From: Chitinophaga sp. sic0106
Lineage (GTDB): Bacteria; Bacteroidota; Bacteroidia; Chitinophagales; Chitinophagaceae
Direction: 5' to 3'
Assembly (NCBI RefSeq): GCF_019219075.1
Contig: NZ_JAHUWJ010000004.1
Coordinates: forward strand, 186,001 to 250,000
DNA: 64,000 nt
This document shows positions 25,592-34,789 of the stretch, one piece after another (positions within the stretch are counted from its first letter, which is position 1; every line of letters starts with the position of its first letter). The notes beneath the pieces are model-generated. The model did no database searches. It worked only from the letters and a program-made list of their open reading frames with translations, and had not been told where the DNA came from. The translations under genes were made by a program, and so were the position numbers.

Positions 25592-25774
25592 TGCTGCAGT
25601 TGCTGGTGTGGAACACCCGTTGATTTTTCGCTCATCCCAACGGCGTTTGCGAAGGAGCTGCAAATGCGAGCTCTCCGCGTGCAAAGGCACACTCCGTGCA
25701 CCGTGCTGCCGCTGAACAGGTAGGGGAGGAACGGAGAACGGCTTGCCTTTCAAGATAAGTTAACCCCGGTTTAC

Positions 25775-25786
25775 GAAAACGTTTGC
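25775..25786. promoter_or_regulatory. LacI-family operator-like site 1
   Basis: GAAAACGTTTGC matches 11 of 12 bases of the perfect palindrome found at 26092-26103. The central CG with A/T-rich arms is typical of LacI/CcpA-type operators. Confidence 0.5.
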
Positions 25787-26091
25787 TATGCTATATTTCA
25801 ACGCTTCGAAATTATCCGCTATGCCTGTGTTTGTACTGATATTATTTCTCTGGTTTTCTGTACAATTTTCACATTCTGAATATTTTTTGTTAGAATCTGT
25901 CTAAAATCAGGATAATTTTTTCTATTTTGTTGGAAGATTATTTATTTCAATCGATTGTTTTTTATATTTTTGATCGTGTACTGCTATTTCCTGATACAAT
26001 AAACAAATCAACTGAAGAGAAAAGACCAAAATTTTTCCCACGTATGAAATTAATTGGCTCATGACTTAAGGTCTAGTTACTAACTTTTCAT

Positions 26092-26103
26092 GCAAACGTT
26101 TGC
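26092..26103. promoter_or_regulatory. LacI-family operator-like site 2
   Basis: GCAAACGTTTGC is a perfect 12-bp palindrome with central CG, 126 bp before the SusC start codon. A weaker copy lies 317 bp further upstream, an arrangement that would allow looping by a tetrameric LacI-type repressor. No LacI gene is in the window. Confidence 0.55.
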
Positions 26104-26228
26104 TGTGCCATTCCACTTATGTCGGTTACCGGCGAGGCTTTCTATTGCTATTTTATCATGCATTCAAATTACATAGGTTTCGGACTGTAACCCGATTCAG
26201 CCTTTTATTGCTCAAAAATTAATACCTA

Positions 26229-29200
26229 ATGATTCACTATTTACCACGTTCTTCATCGGGTAAACTACGTTTACACTGGATGATGCTGACACTGATACCC
26301 GCAGCGGGTATGATTTGTACCGCGCCTGCATATGCGGCCTCAGGTGCATCCGGCAATGCTGTAGCTGAATTTTTTCAGCAGGATCCAGCCCAATCACACG
26401 TTATCACAGGTACAGTAACAGACGATAAGGGACAGCCGGTTCCCGGTGTTACCATCGCTGTAAAAGGTACTTCCCACGGTACCGTTACTGACGCTAAAGG
26501 TGCTTATTCACTGCGTTTCCCTAACAGCGTTAAATCACCTGTACTGGTATTCACTTCCATGGGCTTCAGCGCCAAAGAAGTGGCTTACACCAACCAGAAA
26601 ACAATCAACCAGCAAATGGTGACCGACCAGAAAGCACTGGGAGAAGTAGTCGTGGTTGGTTATGGTACCCAGCGTAAAGTAAACATGGTGGGTGCCGTTT
26701 CGGCAATTAAAGTAGATGAAAAGATGGCAGGCCGTGCAGTGTCCAACGCCTCTTCTGCACTGAGTGGAATGGTGCCTGGTCTGGCAGTAAGCCAGCCAAT
26801 GGGTATGGCCGGTAAAAACGGTGCAAACCTCACCATCCGTGGTCTGGGTACGGTAAACAACGCCAATCCGCTCATCGTAGTGGATGGTATGCCGGACGTA
26901 GACATCAACACCATCAACATGAACGATATCGAGAGCATCTCTGTTTTGAAAGATGCAACCTCGGCGTCCGTATACGGTTCCCGTGCGGCCAACGGTGTGA
27001 TCCTCGTGACCACCAAATCCGGTAAGGGAAACAAAAAAACACAATTCAACTTCAACGGCTTTTACGGGGTAGCAAAACCTACGAAATCCTATGATTTCAT
27101 GGCCGACTACCCACGCTCCCTTACCCTGGCGCAAATGCAGCAGCGGGTAAGCACGATGCGTGACCTGCTCACCTTCCGTGATGGTACCATCGACCAATGG
27201 ATGGCACTGGGCATGATCGATCCACTGGCATACCCTAACACAGACTGGTGGAACATCATCATGCGCGACGGGGTGAACGAAAACTACAACCTCTCTGCTT
27301 CCGGCGGTAACGACTTGTCCAACTTCTTCGTGTCCGTGGGCGTGCAAAATGAGCGAGGACTACAGATCAACAACGATTATAAAAGATATAACGCACGTTT
27401 TAACTTCGATTATAAACTGCGCCCTAATATGAATGTAGGGGTGAAATTCGCCGGTGTTTGGACGAAATTTACCTACGCCCTCGAAAATGGCTTCACCGAT
27501 GATGATGGTGGTAACCTCGACCTGCAATATGCTATCGCAGGTATCACGCCATATGATCCCATCACCGGCAAATTCGGCGGTGTAATGGCCTTCAACGAAG
27601 ATCCGCAGGCGTTCAACCCATACATGATGTTCACACAGAACAAAAATGACCAGAACCGCCAGCAACTCAACGCCAATGTGTACTACGACTGGTCGCCTAT
27701 CAAAGGCCTGACCGCTAAGGTAGATTACTCCCTGGCTTATTATAACCAATTCAGCTACTCGGCACCAATTCCTACCACCTCCTGGAACTTCCAGACGATG
27801 ACGAACGGAAGCCGTGTATGGTACGGTGCTAACGCAGGTATTTCCAACAACACCAGCAGCGGTTATAAAACACAGCTCAACGGTAGCCTGACGTATCACA
27901 AAGCATTTAATAAGAACCACGACTTTACCGTTCTGGGTGTATATTCAGAGGAGTACTGGTACGACCGCAACCTGAACGCGAGCCGTAACGACCGTCTCTA
28001 TCCTGACCTGCACGAAATCGATGGTGCCTTAACCAGTATTCAGGGTACTGGCGGTAACTCCAGCACGGAAGGGCTGCGTTCCTATATTGGTCGTATCAAC
28101 TACACCGCATACGATAAATACCTGCTGGAACTGAACTTCCGTACAGATGGTTCTTCTAAATTCCTGAAAGGCAGCCAATACGGTTTCTTCCCGTCTGCGG
28201 CCGTGGGTTGGAGATTCATCGAGGAAGACTTTATTAAACAATATGTATCCAACTGGCTGAGCAACGGTAAACTCCGTGCCTCATATGGTACACTGGGTAA
28301 CAATAGCGGTGTTAAACGCTATGAGCAACAGGAAACCCTGGCTATGGCATCCTACTTCCTGGATAAGGATATCGTTAAAGGATTTGTAAACCAGAAAATG
28401 GTAAACAGGGATCTGACCTGGGAAACTACTTCGGTATTAAACATCGGTCTGGACCTGGGCTTTTTCAACAGCCGCCTGAATGCTGAACTGGATTACTACA
28501 ACCGCCTTACTTCCGGTATGAACAGGCCTTCCGACTTGTCAATGCTGCTCACCGGTGCTTACGATGCACCACGCAAAAACATCGGTAACCTGCGCAACAA
28601 AGGGGTAGAGCTGAACCTGACCTGGACAGACAAACTGTCTAACGGCATCTCCTACATGCTGAATGCCAACGCCTCTTATAACCGTACCACCCTGGAAAAA
28701 TGGAACGAGTACCTCGGTCGTGGCTATACCTTCCTCAACATGCCTTACCACTTCGTGTATACCTATACGGATAAAGGCATTGCCAAAACGTGGCAGGATG
28801 TATACAATTCCACTCCACAAGGTGCCTCTCCCGGTGATATTCTCCGCAACGACGTGAACGGCGATGGTATCATCGACGGTAACGATAAAGTAGCACAGGA
28901 AAACTACCAACGCGACAGACCTACCACTAACTATGCCTTATCTGGTAACGTTAGCTGGCATGGTATCGACTTCAGCTTCCTGTTACAAGGTGCTGCCGGC
29001 CGTAAAGACTATTGGATCAACAACTATAACAATACGAACTTCAGCGCTACCCGTTACGCCACCACCTGGGATCACTGGACTAATCCATGGAGTACCGACA
29101 ATCCAAACGGTATCTGGCCACGCCTGGGCGGTATCGGTGGAAACCGCGAGGAAACTACCTTCTGGCTGGATAATATGTCGTACCTGCGCCTGAAAAATAT

Positions 29201-29393
29201 TCAGCTGGGTTATTCCATTCCTTCCCGCCTGGTTAAACTGGCTAAGATCAACAGCGTAAGAATCTATGGTTCTGCTGAAAACCTTGCCACTATTACCAGG
29301 TTCCGTGGTCTGGACCCTGAAATGACTGGTAACAGGAACATTGCGTATCCGTTGCTTAAAAATTACTCCTTAGGTGTGAACGTTGGATTCTAA
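26229..29393 (+). CDS. SusC/RagA-family TonB-linked outer-membrane transporter
   Basis: A 1054-residue outer-membrane importer that takes up oligosaccharides with its SusD lid. A signal peptide covers about residues 1-36. Then come a CarboxypepD_reg-like domain (about 57-135: ITGVTDDKGQP-type start, VPGVTIAVKGTSHGTVTDAK), the SusC-specific VVVGYGTQRK linking to the plug (about 138-260: NANPLIVVDGMPDVDIN, GSRAANGVILVTTKSG) and a large beta-barrel. The last residue is Phe. Length and motifs are normal for the family. It is followed 10 bp later by SusD, the invariant partner. The glycan is suggested by the heparinase II/III lyase downstream. Confidence 0.95.
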   Translation: MIHYLPRSSSGKLRLHWMMLTLIPAAGMICTAPAYAASGASGNAVAEFFQQDPAQSHVITGTVTDDKGQPVPGVTIAVKGTSHGTVTDAKGAYSLRFPNSVKSPVLVFTSMGFSAKEVAYTNQKTINQQMVTDQKALGEVVVVGYGTQRKVNMVGAVSAIKVDEKMAGRAVSNASSALSGMVPGLAVSQPMGMAGKNGANLTIRGLGTVNNANPLIVVDGMPDVDINTINMNDIESISVLKDATSASVYGSRAANGVILVTTKSGKGNKKTQFNFNGFYGVAKPTKSYDFMADYPRSLTLAQMQQRVSTMRDLLTFRDGTIDQWMALGMIDPLAYPNTDWWNIIMRDGVNENYNLSASGGNDLSNFFVSVGVQNERGLQINNDYKRYNARFNFDYKLRPNMNVGVKFAGVWTKFTYALENGFTDDDGGNLDLQYAIAGITPYDPITGKFGGVMAFNEDPQAFNPYMMFTQNKNDQNRQQLNANVYYDWSPIKGLTAKVDYSLAYYNQFSYSAPIPTTSWNFQTMTNGSRVWYGANAGISNNTSSGYKTQLNGSLTYHKAFNKNHDFTVLGVYSEEYWYDRNLNASRNDRLYPDLHEIDGALTSIQGTGGNSSTEGLRSYIGRINYTAYDKYLLELNFRTDGSSKFLKGSQYGFFPSAAVGWRFIEEDFIKQYVSNWLSNGKLRASYGTLGNNSGVKRYEQQETLAMASYFLDKDIVKGFVNQKMVNRDLTWETTSVLNIGLDLGFFNSRLNAELDYYNRLTSGMNRPSDLSMLLTGAYDAPRKNIGNLRNKGVELNLTWTDKLSNGISYMLNANASYNRTTLEKWNEYLGRGYTFLNMPYHFVYTYTDKGIAKTWQDVYNSTPQGASPGDILRNDVNGDGIIDGNDKVAQENYQRDRPTTNYALSGNVSWHGIDFSFLLQGAAGRKDYWINNYNNTNFSATRYATTWDHWTNPWSTDNPNGIWPRLGGIGGNREETTFWLDNMSYLRLKNIQLGYSIPSRLVKLAKINSVRIYGSAENLATITRFRGLDPEMTGNRNIAYPLLKNYSLGVNVGF

Positions 29394-29403
29394 TAAAATT
29401 GTT

Positions 29404-31245
29404 ATGAAGAGAAAATCATTATCTATTATACGCACCGCAGTTGTTGCCTCTTCCGTGGCACTGCTGGCTACCGGATGCACCAAGAACCTGCTGGATCAGC
29501 AACCTACTACTGAAGTTGGTTCCAGCTTCTTCTGGAAAACGGAAGACGATGCCACTTACGCACTGATGGGCGCCTACAACGCCACCCGTTCCGTGTTTGA
29601 CCGCGATTACTATTTCGATGGACAGGGAGAGTATACCCGTACCCGTGGTACTTCCACTTCCAGTGGCGATCCATACAATCCATCCAGCAGCGCCGGTTAT
29701 CAGTCGGCCAGCTATGGTGACCGCTTCGATAACTATTTCAAAGCACTATACGGTTCTGTCAACCGTGCCAACTACGTTATTGAGAACGTAAACGCGATGA
29801 TTGACCGTAAAGTAGGTAACAGGGAAAAGCTGGAAGTAATCGTGGGCGAAGCAAAACTGCTGCGCGGTATGACTTATTTCCGTCTGATCAGCATGTGGGG
29901 AGATGTGCCTTACTTTGATAAGGTGGCAACCTCTAACGCTGATGTACAAACGCTTGCCCGCATGCCGATCACTCAGATCAAGGATTCGATCATGAATGAT
30001 TTCAGCTATGCATTTGAAAAACTGCCTGCCAAGCCATCCGCTGTTGGCCGTGCTGCGAAACCTGCCGCACTGGCGTTCCGTGGCAAGCTGCAGTTGTTCT
30101 GGGGCTCCTGGAATAAAAACGGCTGGCCTGAGCTGACTACCTTCAAACCGGATGCAGCTGCTGCCACTGCAGCATTTAAAGGCGCTGCGGAAGATCTCGG
30201 GCATGTGGTAAACGATTACGGGTTGGCCCTCTTCAGAGGTGGCGAGCCTGGTGCAATCGATACGCTCGGTGGCGGTGAAATTCTCCCTAACTATTTCTAC
30301 CTGTTTATGCCAATCGCTAACGGTGATCCTGAAATGATCATGGCATTTACACACGGTGGTACCAGTACCGGTCAGGGAGAATCACTCATGCGTGATTTCT
30401 CCGGTCGTACTATGCAGCGTTCCCAGTGCTGGGTGTCTCCGCGCTACGAGCTGGCAGATCGCTATCAGCTGATCACCACCGGCGAGGAAGCGCCAAAGCT
30501 GAAGCCTATGGCTCCAACTGCCGCCGGTGCAAGAACAACCGTTAACTCCGCACTCAACCCGCAGAGTTATGCCAACCGTGATTATCGTATGAAGTCCACC
30601 ATCATGTGGGATTACGAAAAAGCAATTGGCATGCAGGCGCTGAAAGCAACCGGTTTCGCTCCTTTCATTTATAAATCATGGGGTACCAACATCACCATCG
30701 GAGGTGTTTCTTATACCACCTACGATACCGATGGTTGCAACTCTGGTTATGTATACCGCAAGTTTGTACGTAACTACGCCGGTCAGGATCGTACCGATGG
30801 GGATTACAACTACCCTGTAATGCGCCTCGCTGATGTGTTCCTGATGTATGCGGAAGCTACCAATGAAGTAAACGGTCCGCAGGCAGATGCGATCGCGCTG
30901 GTAAATAAAGTACGTCGCCGTGGTAACCTGCCAGCACTTAAAGCGGATAGATATACCGGTAAAGATGCTTTCTTCAAAGCCATTGAGCAGGAGAGAATTG
31001 TGGAACTGGTGGCTGAAGGACAGCGTGCGTTTGACTTGCGTCGCTGGAGAAAACTGGAGGCGCTGTATGGTGGCCTCGGTGGACTGGGTGTAGGCCAACA
31101 GGATACACAGGGCGCTGTAAGACAATCGCCAATTGTGTTCCAGAACGCTACTGAAAGGGATTATGCGAGAGCATATATTTTCAAGATCCCGCAGAGCGAA
31201 CGTGACCGCAACCCGAACCTGACCCAGAACACGCCTTGGTTATAA
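29404..31245 (+). CDS. SusD/RagB-family surface glycan-binding lipoprotein
   Basis: A 613-residue outer-membrane lipoprotein that binds glycan and closes over SusC. The start is put at ATG 29404 because MKRKSLSIIRTAV leads to a lipobox ending in Cys (LLATGC); a TTG in frame at 29383 would overlap SusC and is less likely. SusD marks include LLDQQPTTEVGSSFFWKTEDD near the start (split here by its hydrophobic gap), EAKLLRGMTYFRL, the helical TPR-like core and the C-terminal EQERIVELVAEGQRAFDLRR with RRW. It ends with IPQSERDRNPNLTQN, the usual SusD tail. Confidence 0.94.
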   Translation: MKRKSLSIIRTAVVASSVALLATGCTKNLLDQQPTTEVGSSFFWKTEDDATYALMGAYNATRSVFDRDYYFDGQGEYTRTRGTSTSSGDPYNPSSSAGYQSASYGDRFDNYFKALYGSVNRANYVIENVNAMIDRKVGNREKLEVIVGEAKLLRGMTYFRLISMWGDVPYFDKVATSNADVQTLARMPITQIKDSIMNDFSYAFEKLPAKPSAVGRAAKPAALAFRGKLQLFWGSWNKNGWPELTTFKPDAAAATAAFKGAAEDLGHVVNDYGLALFRGGEPGAIDTLGGGEILPNYFYLFMPIANGDPEMIMAFTHGGTSTGQGESLMRDFSGRTMQRSQCWVSPRYELADRYQLITTGEEAPKLKPMAPTAAGARTTVNSALNPQSYANRDYRMKSTIMWDYEKAIGMQALKATGFAPFIYKSWGTNITIGGVSYTTYDTDGCNSGYVYRKFVRNYAGQDRTDGDYNYPVMRLADVFLMYAEATNEVNGPQADAIALVNKVRRRGNLPALKADRYTGKDAFFKAIEQERIVELVAEGQRAFDLRRWRKLEALYGGLGGLGVGQQDTQGAVRQSPIVFQNATERDYARAYIFKIPQSERDRNPNLTQNTPWL

Positions 31246-31263
31246 TTGAAAATTTGACAATCC

Positions 31264-31299
31264 GGAGATAGTAATGATCCAGTGAACATTACTATCTCC
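31264..31299 (+). other. Hairpin between the SusD gene and the next lipoprotein gene
   Basis: A perfect 13-bp inverted repeat (31264-31276 with 31287-31299, loop of 10) lies in the 69-bp gap after susD and just before the next start codon at 31315. It has no T-run, so it is more likely a processing or stability element that makes less mRNA of the downstream genes than a full terminator. Confidence 0.6.
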
Positions 31300-31314
31300 C
31301 TAAAATAAATCAGT

Positions 31315-31725
31315 ATGAAGAAATTTGTAATCATCAGCGGCTTGATCCTGTTTTTTGCAGGCATGATAAGCAGCTGTAAGAAGAACGACCTGCCAGTGGA
31401 TGAAGACGGACTGCTGATCACCACACGTACCGATTGCTACGTTACCAACTTTGAATTGCTCGGTTCTGACTTCCAGACCGTAAGAAGTAAAGCTCCCGTA
31501 ATTGATACCGCCTTAGGTACCATTACCCAGGAGGTATTTTATGGTGCTGACCTGAAAAATCTATGGCCACAGCTGTCACTCGCACAAGATTGCAAGCTGG
31601 AACCTAAGATTACCGGTAAAACAGATTTCTCTGACCTTGCAAACCCACGCCAGTATACAGTCGTATCTGGTAACAGGCAAATCAGGAAAACTTACAAGAT
31701 CATCATCACCGTTCAACCAAAGTAA
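31315..31725 (+). CDS. Small PUL lipoprotein, DUF5018-like
   Basis: A 136-residue lipoprotein. The signal ends at a lipobox Cys in MISSCKKND. The rest looks like one or two small beta-sandwich units ending KTDFSDLANPRQYTVVSG and KTYKIIITV, a pattern common in surface lipoproteins next to SusD (DUF5018-type, often Ig-like). It probably sits on the outer face and helps bind glycan. It follows susD after a hairpin and precedes the DUF4466-like gene by 10 bp. The family assignment is from memory of the C-terminal motif and is only moderately sure. Confidence 0.7.
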   Translation: MKKFVIISGLILFFAGMISSCKKNDLPVDEDGLLITTRTDCYVTNFELLGSDFQTVRSKAPVIDTALGTITQEVFYGADLKNLWPQLSLAQDCKLEPKITGKTDFSDLANPRQYTVVSGNRQIRKTYKIIITVQPK

Positions 31726-31735
31726 AACCTGAGAC

Positions 31736-32728
31736 ATGAGAATTAATTTCAGATCATATACACCCGCTCTCTTTGGGATAATGCTGCTGGCGGCATCCTG
31801 CGCAAAGGACGATGCATACGAAACACCCACTACAAAAGATCAGCTGCAGAACGATTGTATCAAACGTTCTACCGGACCTAATATTTCCGGAGGCATGATT
31901 GAATTTGCCTATGCCATGGCATTACCTGCCTCCAGAGGAAAACTGGTATCTGCACAGGTAGAAGCCAGCATTGCCGGTGCTTCCGGTACTTACCTGGAGA
32001 ATAATTCCTATTATTATTCCATCGAGCAACAGAAAGATGTGCCGGTGAAAATAGGGGAGCCTTCTGTTACTACCGGCACTACCACGGTTACCACTTTCAC
32101 GAAAGATACCATGGCTTCTACGCTGCGTTTCTTCTACCAGATTCCGGAAGAAGCAAAAGGTAAATCTGTCACCTTCACCTTCTCTGCTAAATCCAGCAAC
32201 GGTGAAAATGTATCCTACAAAATGGGACCTTACGAAATATCCACCATGGATATGAAGCTGGACCTGAATATGACAGATGGCGATTCTACCTACTTCTCTG
32301 TAGCCGACATGAAAGTGTACGCTAAAAATCAAACGGTGGATGCATCAAAAATCGACCTGATTTATATGTACCGCACTTCAGCCACCGCCAGCCTGAAACA
32401 TGCACTGGTGTCCCCAGGCGCTCCTAAAGAGTACCTGCAGGACTTCGTAGTGCCAGGTGGTGCCGCTAATGTGACCAAACTGATGAAAACCTTTAACCTC
32501 CGCGATCAGCAGCTGGCGCGCCTGCAATATGGTGTGTTCATCACCGACCTGGACTTTAAAGCGGTAGATTTTACCAACCAGCCAAGTTATCTCTTCAACC
32601 TGAAAGGGGAAGGTGGTACCTGGGTGGAAACCGCTGACGGTAAATACAGAGCATATATCTATATCAATAAAGTAGATGATGCTAAAAAATCCATGGTTAT
32701 CAGCGTGAAACGCTACCAGGTGAAGTAA
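31736..32728 (+). CDS. Surface lipoprotein, DUF4466-like
   Basis: A 330-residue lipoprotein with a signal ending MLLAASCAKDD. Marks that recall the DUF4466 family are NDCIKRSTGPNISGGMIEFA, ASIAGASGTYLE with SYYYSIEQ, and FYQIPEEAKGKSVTF. The family occurs in Bacteroidota loci for acidic glycans and is taken to be a surface glycan-binding protein. The end (KSMVISVKRYQVK) is a typical beta-strand end. It lies directly before a strong hairpin and the lyase gene, and its product would act with SusC/SusD. Confidence 0.72.
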   Translation: MRINFRSYTPALFGIMLLAASCAKDDAYETPTTKDQLQNDCIKRSTGPNISGGMIEFAYAMALPASRGKLVSAQVEASIAGASGTYLENNSYYYSIEQQKDVPVKIGEPSVTTGTTTVTTFTKDTMASTLRFFYQIPEEAKGKSVTFTFSAKSSNGENVSYKMGPYEISTMDMKLDLNMTDGDSTYFSVADMKVYAKNQTVDASKIDLIYMYRTSATASLKHALVSPGAPKEYLQDFVVPGGAANVTKLMKTFNLRDQQLARLQYGVFITDLDFKAVDFTNQPSYLFNLKGEGGTWVETADGKYRAYIYINKVDDAKKSMVISVKRYQVK

Positions 32729-32742
32729 TATTTTTATTTGCT

Positions 32743-32783
32743 ATATGCACGAAAAGGCGCCAGGGGCGCCTTTTCGTGCATAT
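32743..32783. terminator. Strong 19-bp hairpin between the lipoprotein and lyase genes
   Basis: The arms 32743-32761 and 32765-32783 are a perfect 19-bp inverted repeat with a 3-base loop. There is no T-run after the right arm, although the stem itself contains AAAA/TTTT. It lies in a 105-bp gap between genes of the same strand. It could be a partial terminator, or an mRNA stabiliser that sets the lyase level apart from the binding proteins. Confidence 0.7.
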
Positions 32784-32833
32784 GACGGAGCCGTTTCCGC
32801 AGACTTCGGTAAAAATTATACAAACATCTACTT

Positions 32834-34789
32834 ATGAAAAAGACCTTGCTAGTAATCGGGGTGCTGCTGGCAGCAGTTACCGTGCAGGCACAAAACCTGC
32901 TCAGTGGGCGCTATAACCCACAGGAACTGGCCACAAAGCTGATTCCGCGCGACAAATGGGAACCTTTCCCCGCACGTGAAAAAAGGGCCGTGTGGACTAC
33001 CGTAGATCCAAAGCTGGCCGCCAATACCATCAAAGCCGCAGAAGGGTATCTGAATTACACCTGGCCAGGCATTCCGGCCACCGTGTCCATGCTGATCGTG
33101 CGCACCGGCGACCGCCGCCAGTACCAGGAAATTGCCAATGGGAAACGACAGGTGCTGGCTACCCTCATGATGGCAGAAGTATATGAAAACAAAGGCCGGT
33201 TTACAGATGATATCATCAATGGTATCTGGTCCGTTTGCGAAGAATCTTTCTGGGGTGCATCCGCACATCTTCCAAAAGGAAAAGACGGTGGATTACCGGA
33301 CGTCGCTGAGCCATTTGTAGAGCTGTTTTCAGCAGAAACAGCTGAACTGCTGGGCTGGGTCGACTACTTCATTGGCGACAAACTGGATGCGGCCTCTCCG
33401 CTCATACGTAAACGTATATACGACGAAACTAACCGCCGCGTGTTTACCCCGCTCATGACCAAACACCATGGCTGGATGGGTAGCAGTAGTTCAGGCAGAA
33501 GGCCAAATAACTGGAATCCGTGGATCTCCTCCAACTGGCTCACCGCCGTGCTGCTGCTCGAACCGAACGAAAAGGTAAGAGCTGCAACGGTCAGCAAAAT
33601 TTTGCATACACTGGATCAGTTCCTTAATCCGTATCCGCAGGATGGTGGTTGCGACGAAGGTCCGGGTTACTGGAGTGGCGCTGCTGCTTCTCTCTACGAC
33701 AATATCTGTATGCTGAACCTGGCTACCAACAATGCTTTTAGCTATGTGCTGAAAGAGGAGAAGGTTAAACATATGGCGCAGTTTATCTACAAGGCACAGA
33801 TCAGTGAAAAGTACTTCATTGACTTCGCAGACGCTGATCCACAGCCAGGAATGAACGGAAGTCTCGTATATCGCTTCGGTAAAGATGTAGGTGATCCGGA
33901 CATGATGAAGTTTGGCGCCTGGTATATTGATAACGACCGGGATGGCATCTGGCGGGGTACGTATATGTATTACCGTAATCTCTATTCCTTATTCATGAAA
34001 GAGGAATTCCGCAAGGCCGAGAAAGGGTTGCCGTTGCTGGAAAAAGTGTGGTGGCCTGACCTGGAAGTAATGACTGCCCGCGACAACGGTGGCACCGCCA
34101 AAGGCTTTTATGTAGCAGCCAAAGGCGGTAACAACGATGAAAGTCATAACCACAATGATGTTGGTAACTTTATTGTGTACTACGATGGCTTGCCGGTATT
34201 GATTGATGCTGGACGCGGCACCTACACCGCCCGGACTTTCAGTGGTCAGCGCTACGATATCTGGTTTAACCGTTCCGACTATCATAACCTGCCTACCGTT
34301 AACGGCTACACGCAGCCGAATGGGCCTCAATATAAAGCCACGACGGTGAGCAGTACCAGCAATAAATCAGGTAGCATCATGCAGCTGGACCTGGCAAAAG
34401 CATATCCGGCTGAGGCGGGGATTAACAACTGGAACAGAACTGTGCAGCTGCTCAAGAAACAAAAGGTGGTAGTAGAAGATCAGGTGAGCCTGAATCGCAC
34501 GGATAGCCTGACCCAGCACCTGATGACCTGCTTTCCGGCAGAAGTGACTGCTCCTGGTGTGATTACCATTCACGGCGAAGAAAGGGATTACCAGTTAAAT
34601 TACTCTTCCAAAATGAAGGCTTCCGTTGAGAAACTGGTATTGACGAAAATGGAGGATAAAGGAATCATTGAGAAGTGGGGCGATAGTATTTATCGCATCA
34701 ACCTTGAAGTCGTTAAGCCTGCCGCAAAAGAGAAATTTGTATATACAATAACACCATCAAAGCAAACGGCGTCTGCGAAAGGCAGATAG
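32834..34789 (+). CDS. Heparinase II/III-family polysaccharide lyase
   Basis: A 651-residue secreted lyase that cleaves uronic-acid-containing polysaccharide by beta-elimination. The signal peptide is about 1-19 (ends VQAQ). The N-terminal half is an alpha/alpha toroid with a PNNWNPWISSNWLTAVL helix (225-241) and GGCDEGPGYWSGAA (271-284), a stretch typical of the family. The C-terminal half is a beta-sandwich with the hallmark NNDESHNHNDVGNF (about 432-445), PVLIDAG and FNRSDYHNLP. The context with SusC/SusD implies a glycosaminoglycan or similar acidic glycan; whether the PL12, PL21 or another family fits best cannot be settled by eye. Its last 33 bases overlap the end of the convergent small gene. 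Confidence 0.9.
   Translation: MKKTLLVIGVLLAAVTVQAQNLLSGRYNPQELATKLIPRDKWEPFPAREKRAVWTTVDPKLAANTIKAAEGYLNYTWPGIPATVSMLIVRTGDRRQYQEIANGKRQVLATLMMAEVYENKGRFTDDIINGIWSVCEESFWGASAHLPKGKDGGLPDVAEPFVELFSAETAELLGWVDYFIGDKLDAASPLIRKRIYDETNRRVFTPLMTKHHGWMGSSSSGRRPNNWNPWISSNWLTAVLLLEPNEKVRAATVSKILHTLDQFLNPYPQDGGCDEGPGYWSGAAASLYDNICMLNLATNNAFSYVLKEEKVKHMAQFIYKAQISEKYFIDFADADPQPGMNGSLVYRFGKDVGDPDMMKFGAWYIDNDRDGIWRGTYMYYRNLYSLFMKEEFRKAEKGLPLLEKVWWPDLEVMTARDNGGTAKGFYVAAKGGNNDESHNHNDVGNFIVYYDGLPVLIDAGRGTYTARTFSGQRYDIWFNRSDYHNLPTVNGYTQPNGPQYKATTVSSTSNKSGSIMQLDLAKAYPAEAGINNWNRTVQLLKKQKVVVEDQVSLNRTDSLTQHLMTCFPAEVTAPGVITIHGEERDYQLNYSSKMKASVEKLVLTKMEDKGIIEKWGDSIYRINLEVVKPAAKEKFVYTITPSKQTASAKGR

Larger units (their letters stand above)
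25592..26228. other. Long leader region before the SusC gene
   Basis: This 637-bp region has two parts. The left 150 bp are GC-rich and contain no convincing ORF. The right part is AT-rich and carries two LacI-type operator sites (25775-25786 and 26092-26103) and a TATTTTTG -7-like box at 25965-25972. It is the likely control region of the polysaccharide utilisation locus. No RNA gene was recognised. Confidence 0.6.

Noticed and set aside
25592..25750. Possible decayed gene or mobile-element remnant after the efflux operon
   Set aside because: GC-rich and open on the minus strand, but no recognisable protein motif, inverted repeats or target duplication.
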